DNA of 64,000 nucleotides. Origin: Pseudomonas putida NBRC 14164. GTDB taxonomy: Bacteria > Pseudomonadota > Gammaproteobacteria > Pseudomonadales > Pseudomonadaceae. Within the stretch, counting starts at the first letter, position 1; each line of letters begins with the position of its first letter. Made by a program: the position numbers and the translations under genes. A model generated the notes under the pieces. It was not told the origin of the DNA, made no database searches, and saw nothing but the letters and a program-made list of their open reading frames with translations. The stretch lies in assembly GCF_000412675.1 (NCBI RefSeq), contig NC_021505.1:248001-312000 (forward strand), in the 5' to 3' direction. This document shows positions 1-8,589 of the stretch, piece by piece.

Positions 1-1777
1 GCTTGAAGTCCAGGTCATTGATCGACGAGAAGCTGGTGCTGAAACGGCTGATCCCGCCATCGTTCAACGTCATCATGGCATCGAAGGCGGCACCGGTATT
101 GGCTATATGGCGGTTGGCCGCCGGCAGGTCGACAACGTATTGTCGGAGCTGTTTGATATCGTCGACGTAGCGCTCGATCACGCGCAGCTCCTGGTCTTGC
201 TCGTCACGCTCGATGAACGCGGTTTCTTTCAGGCGTGGCTTGCGGACCATGTAGGTATTGTCGAACGGCTTGCCGATGGACCATTCCTTCATCCACTCCT
301 GGCTGCCAAAGCGCTCGATAATGGTGATTTTCATCAGCCGCTCGGCGGCCTTGAACTTGTGCGCGTCATCTTTGCCAAGTTCGAGGTTGGCCCAACCGTC
401 ACACATGGTCAGGGCCCAGATCAGGCCTGGCGCGCGCTGGCCCCGCTCTTTCGGGGTTGCGCCCTGGGTATTGTGGATCCAGCGGGTCAACACCGGGCCA
501 ACACTGATGACATCGCTCTGCTTCACGCTGCTTGTGCAGATGACCAGAGCATTCATCTCTTGCGCTTCGCTGTAACGCTCGAAAAGATAGGCAACCTTGC
601 CGCGCAGGATCAGGTTCCAGTACGGATGGACTTCGTCAGCGGACTCTTTCAAGGCCGCCTCATCAACCGACAAGTATTTATTGCGAGTCCGGTAGCCGGG
701 GAAGTCGAGAATGTCGACGCCATGGGCGACCGAGGCAGTTGGCTTGGTCCGCAAGCAGAAGTTCACTTCTACCGCCAGTGCCGCCAGCTGCGCTACGGAG
801 ATACTGACGCTGGTATGTACCTTGCCGTCTCTGCCCGGCAGAACATTGACTTGCACGTCGTGTCTAGTGCCCAGGCGGCTGAGCAGGTCTACACCCATGA
901 TGTTGTAAGGCGTTGCCGTAACGCTGATATTTTCCTGCTTGAACACGCTGATGGGCGCATGTAGCGTTTCGACATGGTCCAGCTTCTGCAGAACACCGGC
1001 CAGCAGTAAATACAAGTCGGTGATGGGCGCCTGCCCACCCCACAGTACAGAGAACAATTTCGCGCGCTCGCGTAGCGCAAGGCGCGGCGCGATTTTTACT
1101 GCACGTGGCCAGTACTGGTCGTCAAGGACGCGTGTGGACTTTTCATAGTTGCTTTTCAGGTAGTCCCACAGCGCAACCACATCATCGCTGCTAACCCCAG
1201 GTTGTACCTGGCCTGCGTCCTGGCCTTCAAATTCACTGAGCGCAGTCTGAATATCTTGCTCTCTGTAGCTGTGGTCCACTCGCTCAAGGTCGAAGTCTTC
1301 GAACCACGAGTTGCACAGAATCTTTACGAGTTCGATCTCTCTGAACAGCGTGATTTCGACTGGGTAGTTGACGTCCAGGCATGGCTTGGCGATGTGGCTG
1401 AAACGCGTGACCACGCCGGTGGCCTCACCGCCGCCGCCCGGTGGGTTGACATGCCGGATGAAATCCAACACTTGGCCACCAAAGTCACTCTCCAGCTTGC
1501 CGTGGTCATCGGAAGCAAGCGCGGAAATAAGGTAGGACTTGCCCGCTTGCGAAAGGCCGAAAAAGCCCACGGTCATCGGGTTGCCGGCACTGCGTTGGAG
1601 GTTTTTCGCCTTGTTGCGCGCGCGCCGTAGGCGCAGGCCCAGGCCATCGGCCTCGGCCTCGACACTGGCGGCATTGCCACGCACCTGCTCGATCCATTCC
1701 AGCGCCTCGCCGGCGCCTTTGTGAATGGCGCCCCAGGCACCCATCAACTGCTGTTGCTTTGGCGTAAGGTCGCTCAT
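1..1777 (-). CDS. srfC: SrfC-like P-loop GTPase-type protein (3' part beyond window)
   Basis: The gene reads leftwards from ATG 1777-1775 and stays open to base 2, so 592 codons are visible and the C-terminus lies outside the window. The N-terminus is a helical stretch. It is followed by a Walker A motif, GLSQAGKS, at residues 74-81, and a downstream segment (FSHIAKPCLDVNYPVEITLF) in keeping with the SrfC family of large P-loop, dynamin-like proteins. Its ATG overlaps the srfB stop (ATGA), so the two are translationally coupled. In Salmonella the srfABC genes were named as SsrB-regulated putative virulence factors; their biochemical role is unsettled. Assignment rests on gene order plus the Walker A motif. 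The GTPase activity is inferred. Confidence 0.8.
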   Translation of the reverse strand, partial: MSDLTPKQQQLMGAWGAIHKGAGEALEWIEQVRGNAASVEAEADGLGLRLRRARNKAKNLQRSAGNPMTVGFFGLSQAGKSYLISALASDDHGKLESDFGGQVLDFIRHVNPPGGGGEATGVVTRFSHIAKPCLDVNYPVEITLFREIELVKILCNSWFEDFDLERVDHSYREQDIQTALSEFEGQDAGQVQPGVSSDDVVALWDYLKSNYEKSTRVLDDQYWPRAVKIAPRLALRERAKLFSVLWGGQAPITDLYLLLAGVLQKLDHVETLHAPISVFKQENISVTATPYNIMGVDLLSRLGTRHDVQVNVLPGRDGKVHTSVSISVAQLAALAVEVNFCLRTKPTASVAHGVDILDFPGYRTRNKYLSVDEAALKESADEVHPYWNLILRGKVAYLFERYSEAQEMNALVICTSSVKQSDVISVGPVLTRWIHNTQGATPKERGQRAPGLIWALTMCDGWANLELGKDDAHKFKAAERLMKITIIERFGSQEWMKEWSIGKPFDNTYMVRKPRLKETAFIERDEQDQELRVIERYVDDIKQLRQYVVDLPAANRHIANTGAAFDAMMTLNDGGISRFSTSFSSINDLDFK

Positions 1778-4700
1778 TTTCCTTTGACGTTCCCGCTGTC
1801 GAGCCAATAGTCGCTGTCACTCAAGCTCATGGTTGGCATGGTGTTGAGTGAGAGTTCAAGATCCCGGTCGAAGTCGAAGTCGGCATCCTGGATGTTCGAT
1901 TCCAGCTTCTGGATGACCAGCTTGTCGCTGATCAGTCCCTGGTCGCGTTCTTCCTGTTCGAACTGCTCGACTTCAAGGCGTATGCGCAATACCGGCGCTT
2001 CGCCATTCTTGCCAATCGCCCTGGAGAACGCTGCCTTGCCCGAGGGGGTGAAACGCAGGGTGTAAAGCGGTGAGGCCGACCAGCGCTCGGTGGCCAGTTG
2101 GCGGTAACCCAGGTGCAGGTCGCCGCGCATCTCCAGCCAAGGCGTACCACGCTCATCGCCTTCGCCGACGATGGGCAGTTCGATCAGGCCTTTATCAGAC
2201 TTCAGGTCGTGGTAGAGCACGTCGTGATACTTGATGGTGCCGGCAGCGTCGATCTGGCCAAAGTGCTTGATGATCGAGTAAGGCTTCAGCGCGGCGGTGC
2301 GGAAATAGAAGTTCGGCACACTGTGGTTGGAGCACAGCAGGCAGATCATCGCGCCCACCGATGCGGTGCTCTTCGGGTCGTCGATCAGGCCGTTGCGATG
2401 GAACGGGTACCAGCCGCCGGTGCGGTAGTTCTGCATCGGCAGAATGCGCCCGGGCGGCAGCGGCAGGCGCTGGCGGATGAACGCCTGAATGCCTGGCAGG
2501 CGCGATGGCCGCCCCGTCAGCAGCAGCATGTCGCAAGGGTACTTGGCGACCACTTCGCACAGTTCGGCAAGTGCTCTGGTGACGTTGATCTGGCCGCCGA
2601 TGAACGCGGCGTGCACCTGTTCGAGGTCGAAGGTGATCGGCGTCTGCAGCAGGTCAAGCGTGCCATCGCGGCCCACTTCGCGGCGCACGGCAGCGTTGAC
2701 GTACGCCAGCACCTTGTCGCTGACAACGGCTTCACCCAGCGCCTGCTGCCAGGTTTGCTCGACCGCGGCGGGTGGCAGGGCCGGGTCGAACTGCTCGTAG
2801 GCCTTCAGCAGTGCGAGGCCCAGCGGCACGAACACTTGCAGGTTCAACTGCTGGCGCAGCAGGCGTTCCTGGACGGTGGCTCCGCCGTTCCCGCACAGGC
2901 TCGACATCAGCGCATCCGGTGCCGGCACGCCGGCATTGCGCAGCGCGCTGGCGAAGGAGGGCAGGATGAACTCCTGGATCACATCCAGCAGGATGTCATC
3001 GCCCGCAATCTTGAAGCCGTCACGGAAGCGCTGGTTCGGCACGATGTGCGCGTTGGCGCCGGCGCCACCGCCGGTGCCCCGATCCAGGCGGTAATCGGTA
3101 ATCACCAGGTCCGTGGTGCCGCCGCCGATGTCGATGGTCGCCAGGGTGATCTGTTCATGCTCTAGCTTGTCCGGGCGGGCCAGCGTGGCAAAGAACTCCT
3201 CCGGGTGACCGGCAAAGTTCTCGTTGACCTCGTTGTACAGGTAGACCAGCTGGCCGCAGCTGGCTTCGTCCCACTCCACACGCACGCTGGGGAACGGGGT
3301 GCGGGTCGCGACGTCCTTGCCTTTGAACGGGTTGCTCTCGTCCTGGTGCCAGCCCAGGCTCTTCCAGACCAGGCCAATCGCCTCGTACAGGCGGTTGCTG
3401 AGCAGGCTGCGCTCGGCCTGGGGCATGCCTGGTGGAACGGTCAGGGTAATGCTGTTGAGCAGGCGCGGCACCCGCGCATGGCCCTGGCGCGAGCGCTGGG
3501 CCGGGCTGTTGATCTGGGTCAGCGCCTGGGTCACCACTTCGGCCAGCATGAAGGTCATCAGGTTGCTGCGCGAATAGCGCGGGTTGAAGACCGGCATGTC
3601 GAAGGGCTTGAGGTACAGCGGCTGGCCACGGTCGTTGATCAGGTTGGCGAACGGCGCGGCGACGGCCATTGGCTCCTTGTCGGTCTTGACGTAGGCGGTG
3701 TTGAAGCGCCAGCCATGGCCGTAGGCCTTTTCATCCCACAGGTAGCGTTTGGGGCTGGAGAGGCCGGTCGAGCCTTCGGTGCCGCGGTTGCGGCTGGCCA
3801 GGCGGCTGGCTTCACCGCCGACACGGGCGATGGTCGGCCACTGGAAGGCATTGTGGCGGCCGCTCTTGATCGACAGGTGGTCTTTGCCGAAGGCGGCGTG
3901 GGTGAACTCGACCCGGCTCTCGAAAGCCTGGTTGTAGACTTTTTCCGGCTCGCTCAGGTCGCGCAGTGCCAGTACGTAGTTGTGGCGCATGCCCGAACCC
4001 GCCTGGCCATGGTCCTCAATGAGGATGCCGCAGGTGCGCGAGTTGCCGACGTCCAGCACCAGGTCCACCGGGATCGGCTTGACGATGCCATTGGCCTCGT
4101 TGGCGATCACCTTGATTTCCGGGATCTCGACCTTTGGCTTTTCGTTGCTCTGTTCGGCCGGGACCGGGCGGCGCAACAGGCTCAGCAGGTTCAGATAGTG
4201 GCCAAGGTGGCGGTTGCCCTGCAGGTCACGATCCAGGCGTTCGCGCGTCCACTCGGCACGCGCTTCGGTGTACACCTCCACCAGCCAGTCGCGGATCCAT
4301 GTGTGCGTCAGGAACCAGCCATATTCGCGGGCACTGCACGCCAGCTTGAACGCCACGCCGGAGCGTACGTCGTCTTCGTTGGGCGCCAGGTACGGTGCGC
4401 CGGTAACCACTGGCATGGTGCGGCTGTCGAAGCCGAGGGTGAGGCGGTGGGTGTTGCCGTCGACATCGGGCTCCGCGAGCTTGACCAGGCGCATGCGCGC
4501 CCAGTTGTTCGGGCCTTCGTCAAAGCGATAAGGCGGCGTGAAACGCAGGACCGGGATCGGCAACCAGACCCCGTCCAGCAGCTTCAGGCTGTCTTCCATG
4601 GGCAGGCGGAAGTGGCTCTCTTCGCTGGTGTCGAACTCTACCTGCACCACTTTGTCTGGCTCGGGCTCGTAGAAGTCCTTGTACTCCTTGGACCACAGCA

Positions 4701-4851
4701 GGCGTGTCGGCACCATGCCGTTGTTGAGCTGGACGAATTTGCCGGTCTGCTCGCCATCCGGGCCGAGACGCAGGGCGAAATCCATGAATTGAATTCCGGT
4801 ATCGCTGACCAGCGTGACCGTTTCTTCGAACTGGGTGATTTCGGGCAACAT
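1774..4851 (-). CDS. srfB: SrfB-like protein with actin/Hsp70-type ATPase motifs
   Basis: This 1025-residue protein is the middle gene of the srfA-srfB-srfC operon. I chose ATG 4851 (MLPEITQFEE) over a more upstream ATG at 4959 because the extra 36 residues are Arg/Gln-rich and would run back into srfA. Residues 267-273 (DVGNSRT) look like the phosphate-1 loop of the actin/Hsp70/hexokinase ATPase superfamily. Residues 574-582 (DIGGGTTDL) look like the phosphate-2 loop, and LLTGRPSRLPG further on resembles the adenosine motif. These support an ATP-dependent actin-like fold, with about 265 family-specific residues in front. No signal peptide or membrane segment is evident. The stop overlaps the srfC start. 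Function is inferred only at the level of fold. Confidence 0.85.
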   Translation of the reverse strand: MLPEITQFEETVTLVSDTGIQFMDFALRLGPDGEQTGKFVQLNNGMVPTRLLWSKEYKDFYEPEPDKVVQVEFDTSEESHFRLPMEDSLKLLDGVWLPIPVLRFTPPYRFDEGPNNWARMRLVKLAEPDVDGNTHRLTLGFDSRTMPVVTGAPYLAPNEDDVRSGVAFKLACSAREYGWFLTHTWIRDWLVEVYTEARAEWTRERLDRDLQGNRHLGHYLNLLSLLRRPVPAEQSNEKPKVEIPEIKVIANEANGIVKPIPVDLVLDVGNSRTCGILIEDHGQAGSGMRHNYVLALRDLSEPEKVYNQAFESRVEFTHAAFGKDHLSIKSGRHNAFQWPTIARVGGEASRLASRNRGTEGSTGLSSPKRYLWDEKAYGHGWRFNTAYVKTDKEPMAVAAPFANLINDRGQPLYLKPFDMPVFNPRYSRSNLMTFMLAEVVTQALTQINSPAQRSRQGHARVPRLLNSITLTVPPGMPQAERSLLSNRLYEAIGLVWKSLGWHQDESNPFKGKDVATRTPFPSVRVEWDEASCGQLVYLYNEVNENFAGHPEEFFATLARPDKLEHEQITLATIDIGGGTTDLVITDYRLDRGTGGGAGANAHIVPNQRFRDGFKIAGDDILLDVIQEFILPSFASALRNAGVPAPDALMSSLCGNGGATVQERLLRQQLNLQVFVPLGLALLKAYEQFDPALPPAAVEQTWQQALGEAVVSDKVLAYVNAAVRREVGRDGTLDLLQTPITFDLEQVHAAFIGGQINVTRALAELCEVVAKYPCDMLLLTGRPSRLPGIQAFIRQRLPLPPGRILPMQNYRTGGWYPFHRNGLIDDPKSTASVGAMICLLCSNHSVPNFYFRTAALKPYSIIKHFGQIDAAGTIKYHDVLYHDLKSDKGLIELPIVGEGDERGTPWLEMRGDLHLGYRQLATERWSASPLYTLRFTPSGKAAFSRAIGKNGEAPVLRIRLEVEQFEQEERDQGLISDKLVIQKLESNIQDADFDFDRDLELSLNTMPTMSLSDSDYWLDSGNVKGK

Positions 4852-4871
4852 CTTCTGCGTTTCTCGTGTGA

Positions 4872-6392
4872 TTAGCCGGCTTTTTTCATTTGAATGTCGA
4901 AGCCTTTGGCACCGTAGTTGGCGTTGCAATCGGCAGCGCCGTTGGCGTTGGCTTTGCAACCCACTTGCGGCAGGTCATAGCTACTGCCATCGGCGCAGGC
5001 GGCCTGGCCGGAACTGTTGATCGACAACAGGCCGTCTTGCATGGCTGCGGCAACTGGCGCATGGCACTGCACGTTGTCCGGGCGGGTGACCGTGGCCTGG
5101 CCCTTGCCGTTCTGGAAGTCGTACTTCAGGCGCAGGGGTTTGCCAGTGCCGGCTTCTTGAATGCCTGCACCCGCCCAGTTGCCGTTGAGGAAGTCCGCGT
5201 TGCCGTCGGCCGCATCTGGCGGAATGCTCAAGTCATCAGGTTGCGGCGGCTGAGCGCTGGTTTGCGCTTGCTCATCGGCCAGCTGTGGTGGCGCAGGGGG
5301 CGTGTTCCCTGGCGTTGATGCCTCGGGCCCGCCTGGCGGTGGTGTGTCGGATGCTTGCTCTGGCTCTGGCGCTGGAGGTTGCTCCGGCGCTGGCGGTGTT
5401 TCTGGCTTGCCCTGCGCAGGGGTGTCGGCATTGTCCGACGGCGCTTGGCTATCGCCTTGTGGCGCGGCACCGCCTGCATCGGCTGCGCCGCCCGGCAGGC
5501 TCGCCGGGTTGCCGGTGCTCACCGCCACGTCCGGGCCAGCTACACCCGTTGCACCGTTCGCAGCGCCAGCAATGCCCGACGATTGTGTAGGCACTTGGGC
5601 TTGGTAGTTGTTTGATGCAGAGGTATCGCGGCCAAAGTCCGGGATGCCTGGACCGGAAAGGTTTACCCCAGGGATGCAGCCGCGCAGCCCGAACAACAGC
5701 AGGAGCAGCAGCGCCAGCAGCAACAGCAAGGGCAGCAGCCAGCGCCAGTTGCGCCACCACGGCAGGCGCGCGACGGCAGCGGCTGGCGCTACCGCTGCTG
5801 CTGCCGGCGCAATCGGCGCGGCTGGGGGAACCGGCGGCGTGGCTACGGCTTCGGCGATGGGTGCGGTGCGCGGATACAGGCAGTGCAGGGGCTGTCGGCT
5901 GCGCTCGGCACCGGCATGGATGAAGCCCCAGAAGGTCAGTACAGGGCGGCCATCGACCAGGTAGACGAAGTTTTCGTCAGGGAAGGGCACGACACAGGTC
6001 AGCAGCTTGCCGAACACCGCGTTATCACCTTCGGCGGCCTTTCTGGCCGTTGCCGAGGGTTGGCCGTTGGCGTCCAGGCCAAGCAAGGTGTTGCTCAGGG
6101 CGTTGATCTTGGTTTGCAACACCTCGAGCTGCGCACGTGCTGGCGCGCGTTCTTCCTCGGTGGCGCTGCTCCAGGGGATTACATCGCCTGGGCGGTCGCT
6201 GTACCAATCGATGGTGCGGCCCTGCTCATCGCTCTGCGGGATGGCCAGGTGTTCGATCAGCTCCGGGTGCTCCGGGTACTTGCGCCGAATCGCTTCGCGA
6301 ATCTGCAAAGCAGCGCGATAGACGGGTTGGCCAGTCTCGCCCAATGCGGTGAAGTGCTCACTTCTACCGCTGCGTAGTAATACTCCGCGCAT
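4872..6392 (-). CDS. srfA: SrfA-like single-pass membrane protein
   Basis: The 506-residue product has a conserved cytoplasmic-looking N-terminal domain (residues 1-175, beginning MRGVLLRSGRSEHFTALGE). An Ala/Pro-rich linker, one strongly hydrophobic segment (about 218-236, mostly leucine) and a long Pro/Ala/Gly/Glu-rich linker follow. The C-terminal domain of about 110 residues contains several cysteines. This suggests a single-pass inner-membrane protein with a periplasmic C-terminal domain. The frame is open to an ATG at 6476, but that start would place the 6428-6453 inverted repeat inside the gene, so I prefer ATG 6392. The ribosome site there is poor, so the start is uncertain. It is the first gene of the srfABC operon and probably anchors SrfB/SrfC at the membrane (inference). 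Confidence 0.75.
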   Translation of the reverse strand: MRGVLLRSGRSEHFTALGETGQPVYRAALQIREAIRRKYPEHPELIEHLAIPQSDEQGRTIDWYSDRPGDVIPWSSATEEERAPARAQLEVLQTKINALSNTLLGLDANGQPSATARKAAEGDNAVFGKLLTCVVPFPDENFVYLVDGRPVLTFWGFIHAGAERSRQPLHCLYPRTAPIAEAVATPPVPPAAPIAPAAAAVAPAAAVARLPWWRNWRWLLPLLLLLALLLLLLFGLRGCIPGVNLSGPGIPDFGRDTSASNNYQAQVPTQSSGIAGAANGATGVAGPDVAVSTGNPASLPGGAADAGGAAPQGDSQAPSDNADTPAQGKPETPPAPEQPPAPEPEQASDTPPPGGPEASTPGNTPPAPPQLADEQAQTSAQPPQPDDLSIPPDAADGNADFLNGNWAGAGIQEAGTGKPLRLKYDFQNGKGQATVTRPDNVQCHAPVAAAMQDGLLSINSSGQAACADGSSYDLPQVGCKANANGAADCNANYGAKGFDIQMKKAG

Positions 6393-6427
6393 CCTTGTAG
6401 ACCTACCTAGTCTATTAGCCGAATCCA

Positions 6428-6453
6428 TTCGGTATCCATTAAACAATACCGAA
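6428..6453. promoter_or_regulatory. Perfect inverted repeat upstream of srfA
   Basis: TTCGGTAT and ATACCGAA form 8-base arms separated by 10 bases, in the AT-rich space between the divergent srfA and the 301-residue gene. It could be an operator or an mRNA stem in the srfA leader. Binding by a regulator is inference. Confidence 0.45.
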
Positions 6454-6509
6454 AAACCGAGCCACACTAATGGCAAAGTGCTTTTTTCGTCAATTCATAT
6501 GGATGGCTT

Positions 6510-6521
6510 TTTGACGTCAAA
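6510..6521. promoter_or_regulatory. 12-bp palindrome TTTGACGTCAAA
   Basis: A perfect palindrome lies about 80 bases before the 301-residue gene. It includes a TTGACG that could also serve as a -35 element, with TACACT at 6538-6543 as a possible but badly spaced -10. It may be an operator for the divergent pair. Confidence 0.35.
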
Positions 6522-6602
6522 GGACGTTTTATCCGGTTACACTCCGCCTGGTCCGATCAACGGCATCGGCAACTCATCATCGACGAATGGAGCACGAAGA
6601 GC

Positions 6603-7508
6603 ATGAGCCTTTGGGATGACCTGAAGAAAAAGGCCTACGATGCCAACCCGGAGCTGGCCGCCAAGGCCGCCCAGGCGTTGGAAAAGGCCAAGGACCTGGC
6701 GGTGGAGGCCGGGCAGAAAGCCGCGCCCTTGATCAAGGAAGCCAGTGACAAGGCCGCAGGCTACGCGCAAGAGAAAACGCCGTTGCTCAAGGCCCAGGCC
6801 CTGAAGGCGATTGACGATGCCAAGCAGCGTCGTGCCCAGCTGCAAGAGCAGGCCAAACGCGACAAGGCGGCGCGCGCGGAAATGATCCGCACCATGTATG
6901 ACATCACCCTGACCCCGGAAGACGTCAATTTCGTCGAGGAGCCGTTCAACCATTTTGAGCGGCAGTTGATGTTTTTCGTGCGTAACGGCGAGGTGCTGGA
7001 AAGCGAAAAGCGCAACCAGACGCACCTGGACGCCTACCACTCGCACCGCTCCACCGGTGGCCACATGTGGCAGGGCACGGGTCATACCGGTAGCAGCTCA
7101 TCGACCATGCAGGTCACTGCGCACAATGTTCAGGAGCACGAGTTCTGGGTGCGCCTGGAGAATGGCACCGAGGCGTGTTTCCAGCTGAACAACAATGGTG
7201 TGCGCCTGCGCCCTGGGCAGTATGTGAGCATGGCGTTTGTGCGCAACGCCAATCAGGACATGGGGCAGATGGTGGCGCTGTACAACCATAACGCCGGGCA
7301 GAACTTCGTGACCCTCTCGCCGAGGCAGATCAACCAGCAGTTCCAGCTTTACTTGAAAGAGCCCGGCATTTTCAACGCCAACGAAGTGAACGGTACGCGC
7401 GACAGGCTGCTGCAGGCGCTGGACAAGCGTCTGGGCGAACTGGCCAGGTACATGGCGTTGCACGGTGACAGGCGTGCCGGCCAGTTGATAGAAGGGCACG
7501 CGGAATAA
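6603..7508 (+). CDS. Hypothetical protein with amphipathic Ala/Lys-rich N-terminal repeats
   Basis: I do not recognise this 301-residue protein. Residues 1 to about 95 are Ala/Lys/Glu/Gln-rich and lack helix breakers. They repeat patterns such as AAKAAQALEKAKDLAVEAG, and look like a long amphipathic helix or coiled coil of the LEA/apolipoprotein kind. Residues 95-300 are a more globular region rich in His, Asn and Gln, with a His/Ser/Gly linker around 145-165. There is no signal peptide or transmembrane segment. A GGAGC ribosome site precedes the ATG. It is divergent from srfA across 210 bases containing two palindromes, so it may be co-regulated with or part of the Srf system. That link is inferred from position only. 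Confidence 0.75.
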   Translation: MSLWDDLKKKAYDANPELAAKAAQALEKAKDLAVEAGQKAAPLIKEASDKAAGYAQEKTPLLKAQALKAIDDAKQRRAQLQEQAKRDKAARAEMIRTMYDITLTPEDVNFVEEPFNHFERQLMFFVRNGEVLESEKRNQTHLDAYHSHRSTGGHMWQGTGHTGSSSSTMQVTAHNVQEHEFWVRLENGTEACFQLNNNGVRLRPGQYVSMAFVRNANQDMGQMVALYNHNAGQNFVTLSPRQINQQFQLYLKEPGIFNANEVNGTRDRLLQALDKRLGELARYMALHGDRRAGQLIEGHAE

Positions 7509-7511
7509 ACG

Positions 7512-7544
7512 AAAAAGCCCCGGGAGATCTCCCAGGGCTTTTTT
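7512..7544. terminator. Bidirectional intrinsic terminator
   Basis: AAAAAGCCC and GGGCTTTTTT flank a GGGAGATCTCCC stem, giving a run of T on both strands. It lies 4 bases after the 301-residue gene and 4 bases after the 3' end of the converging tRNA-Arg, so it can serve both. Confidence 0.9.
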
Positions 7545-7548
7545 GATA

Positions 7549-7625
7549 TGGCGCACTCGGCGGGATTCGAACCCACGACCCCTGCCTTCGGAGGGCAGTA
7601 CTCTATCCAGCTGAGCTACGAGTGC
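7549..7625 (-). tRNA. tRNA-Arg (anticodon CCG)
   Basis: This 77-nt gene includes an encoded CCA end. The acceptor stem pairs GCACTCG with CGAGTGC. The D-arm is GCTCAGCTGGATAGAGT, and the T-loop is GGTTCGAATCC. The anticodon stem is CTGCC/GGCAG with loop CTCCGAA, giving anticodon CCG for the arginine codon CGG. No duplicated 3' end that would mark an integrated element was seen nearby. Confidence 0.97.
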
Positions 7626-7801
7626 AACGCGCACGCATGATACCCATCTGTGTCGTTGACGTCCATCGCCTTGATCTGTGGCCTTTTTCCTCTTTTTGCG
7701 CAGGCGGCTTTTGCGGGCCACCGGCCTGCGCAAATTTATCTATCCATATGCGATATCAATATTTCCCACACCCTTCTTATGCCCTCTATCCTCTGGTCAC
7801 A

Positions 7802-7817
7802 ACTTGTTATAACAAGT
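7802..7817. promoter_or_regulatory. GntR/HutC-type operator
   Basis: The perfect 16-bp palindrome ACTTGTTATAACAAGT lies 22 bases before the GntR gene. Its spacing and TTATAA core are typical of HutC-subfamily operators, so autoregulation of the downstream operon is likely. A weaker related sequence, ACTCTTATAACGATT, occurs at 10808-10822 before the ABC binding-protein gene. Confidence 0.7.
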
Positions 7818-7839
7818 CATCGATCAGCGAAGAGATCCC

Positions 7840-8589
7840 ATGGCCGAACTGCTCCCCCTGTCCCCGGTACCGCTCTATACCCAGCTCAAGGAACTGCTGC
7901 GCGAGCGCATCCTCGACGGCACTTATCCACCGCATAGCCGCATGCCCTCGGAAAGCGAACTGGGCAAGGCCTTCGATGTCAGCCGCATCACCGTGCGCCA
8001 AGCGCTGGGCGACCTGCAGAAGGAAGGGCTGATCTTCAAGATCCACGGCAAAGGCACGTTCGTCGCCAAGCCCAAGGCGTTCCAGAACGTCAGTACCTTG
8101 CAGGGCCTGGGCGAGTCGATGACGCAGATGGGCTACGAAGTGATCAACCGCCTGCGCAGCTTCCGCCATGTGCCGGCCAACGCATTGGTTGCCGCCCGGC
8201 TGCAGGTCGAGGAGGGTAGCCTGGTCACCGAGATCCGCCGGGTGCGCCTGATCAACCGCGAGCCGGTATCACTGGAGCTTACCTGGCTGCCCAAGGCTGT
8301 CGGCGAAAAACTGGAGAAGGCCGACCTGGTCACCCGCGACATCTTCCTGCTGCTGGAAAACGACTGCGCCATCGCTCTTGGCCACGCCGACCTGGCCATC
8401 GATGCGGTACTGGCCGACAGCGACCTGACCCAGGCCCTGGATGTTGAAGAAGGCTCGCCGATCATGCGCATCGAGCGCCTGACCCATGCTGCCGACGGCA
8501 CGCCGCTGGACTTCGAACACCTTTACTACCGCGGCGATGCCTTCCAGTACCGCCTGCGCATTGATCGCCAGAAAGGGGGCAAGGCATGA
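7840..8589 (+). CDS. GntR family transcriptional regulator (HutC/UTRA type)
   Basis: This 249-residue regulator has an N-terminal winged helix-turn-helix (residues about 8-75, with PLYTQLKELLRERI, PSESELGKAFDVSRITVRQAL and the wing GKGTFVA). A UTRA ligand-binding domain covers about 95-240. This is the HutC subfamily, which usually senses the substrate or product of the genes it controls. A palindromic operator sits just upstream. The stop overlaps the start of the AprA-like flavoprotein gene by 4 bases, so the regulator is the first gene of the operon and probably its autorepressor. The effector cannot be deduced from the sequence. Confidence 0.93.
   Translation: MAELLPLSPVPLYTQLKELLRERILDGTYPPHSRMPSESELGKAFDVSRITVRQALGDLQKEGLIFKIHGKGTFVAKPKAFQNVSTLQGLGESMTQMGYEVINRLRSFRHVPANALVAARLQVEEGSLVTEIRRVRLINREPVSLELTWLPKAVGEKLEKADLVTRDIFLLLENDCAIALGHADLAIDAVLADSDLTQALDVEEGSPIMRIERLTHAADGTPLDFEHLYYRGDAFQYRLRIDRQKGGKA

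Noticed and set aside
107..1630. Plus-strand open frames at 107-964 and 1202-1630
   Set aside because: The minus-strand srfC frame is open through the whole stretch with a Walker A motif and an ATGA junction to srfB.
4852..4959. Longer N-terminus of SrfB from ATG 4959
   Set aside because: The added residues are Arg/Gln-rich and would overlap the end of srfA by about 88 bases. ATG 4851 gives the expected beginning.
7549..7625. tRNA-Arg as attachment site of a genomic island
   Set aside because: No integrase and no second copy of the tRNA 3' end were found. The flanking genes look chromosomal.
7098..7733. A 211-codon minus-strand frame over the 3' part of the 301-residue gene
   Set aside because: It runs through the terminator and the whole tRNA-Arg gene, so it cannot be a real protein gene.
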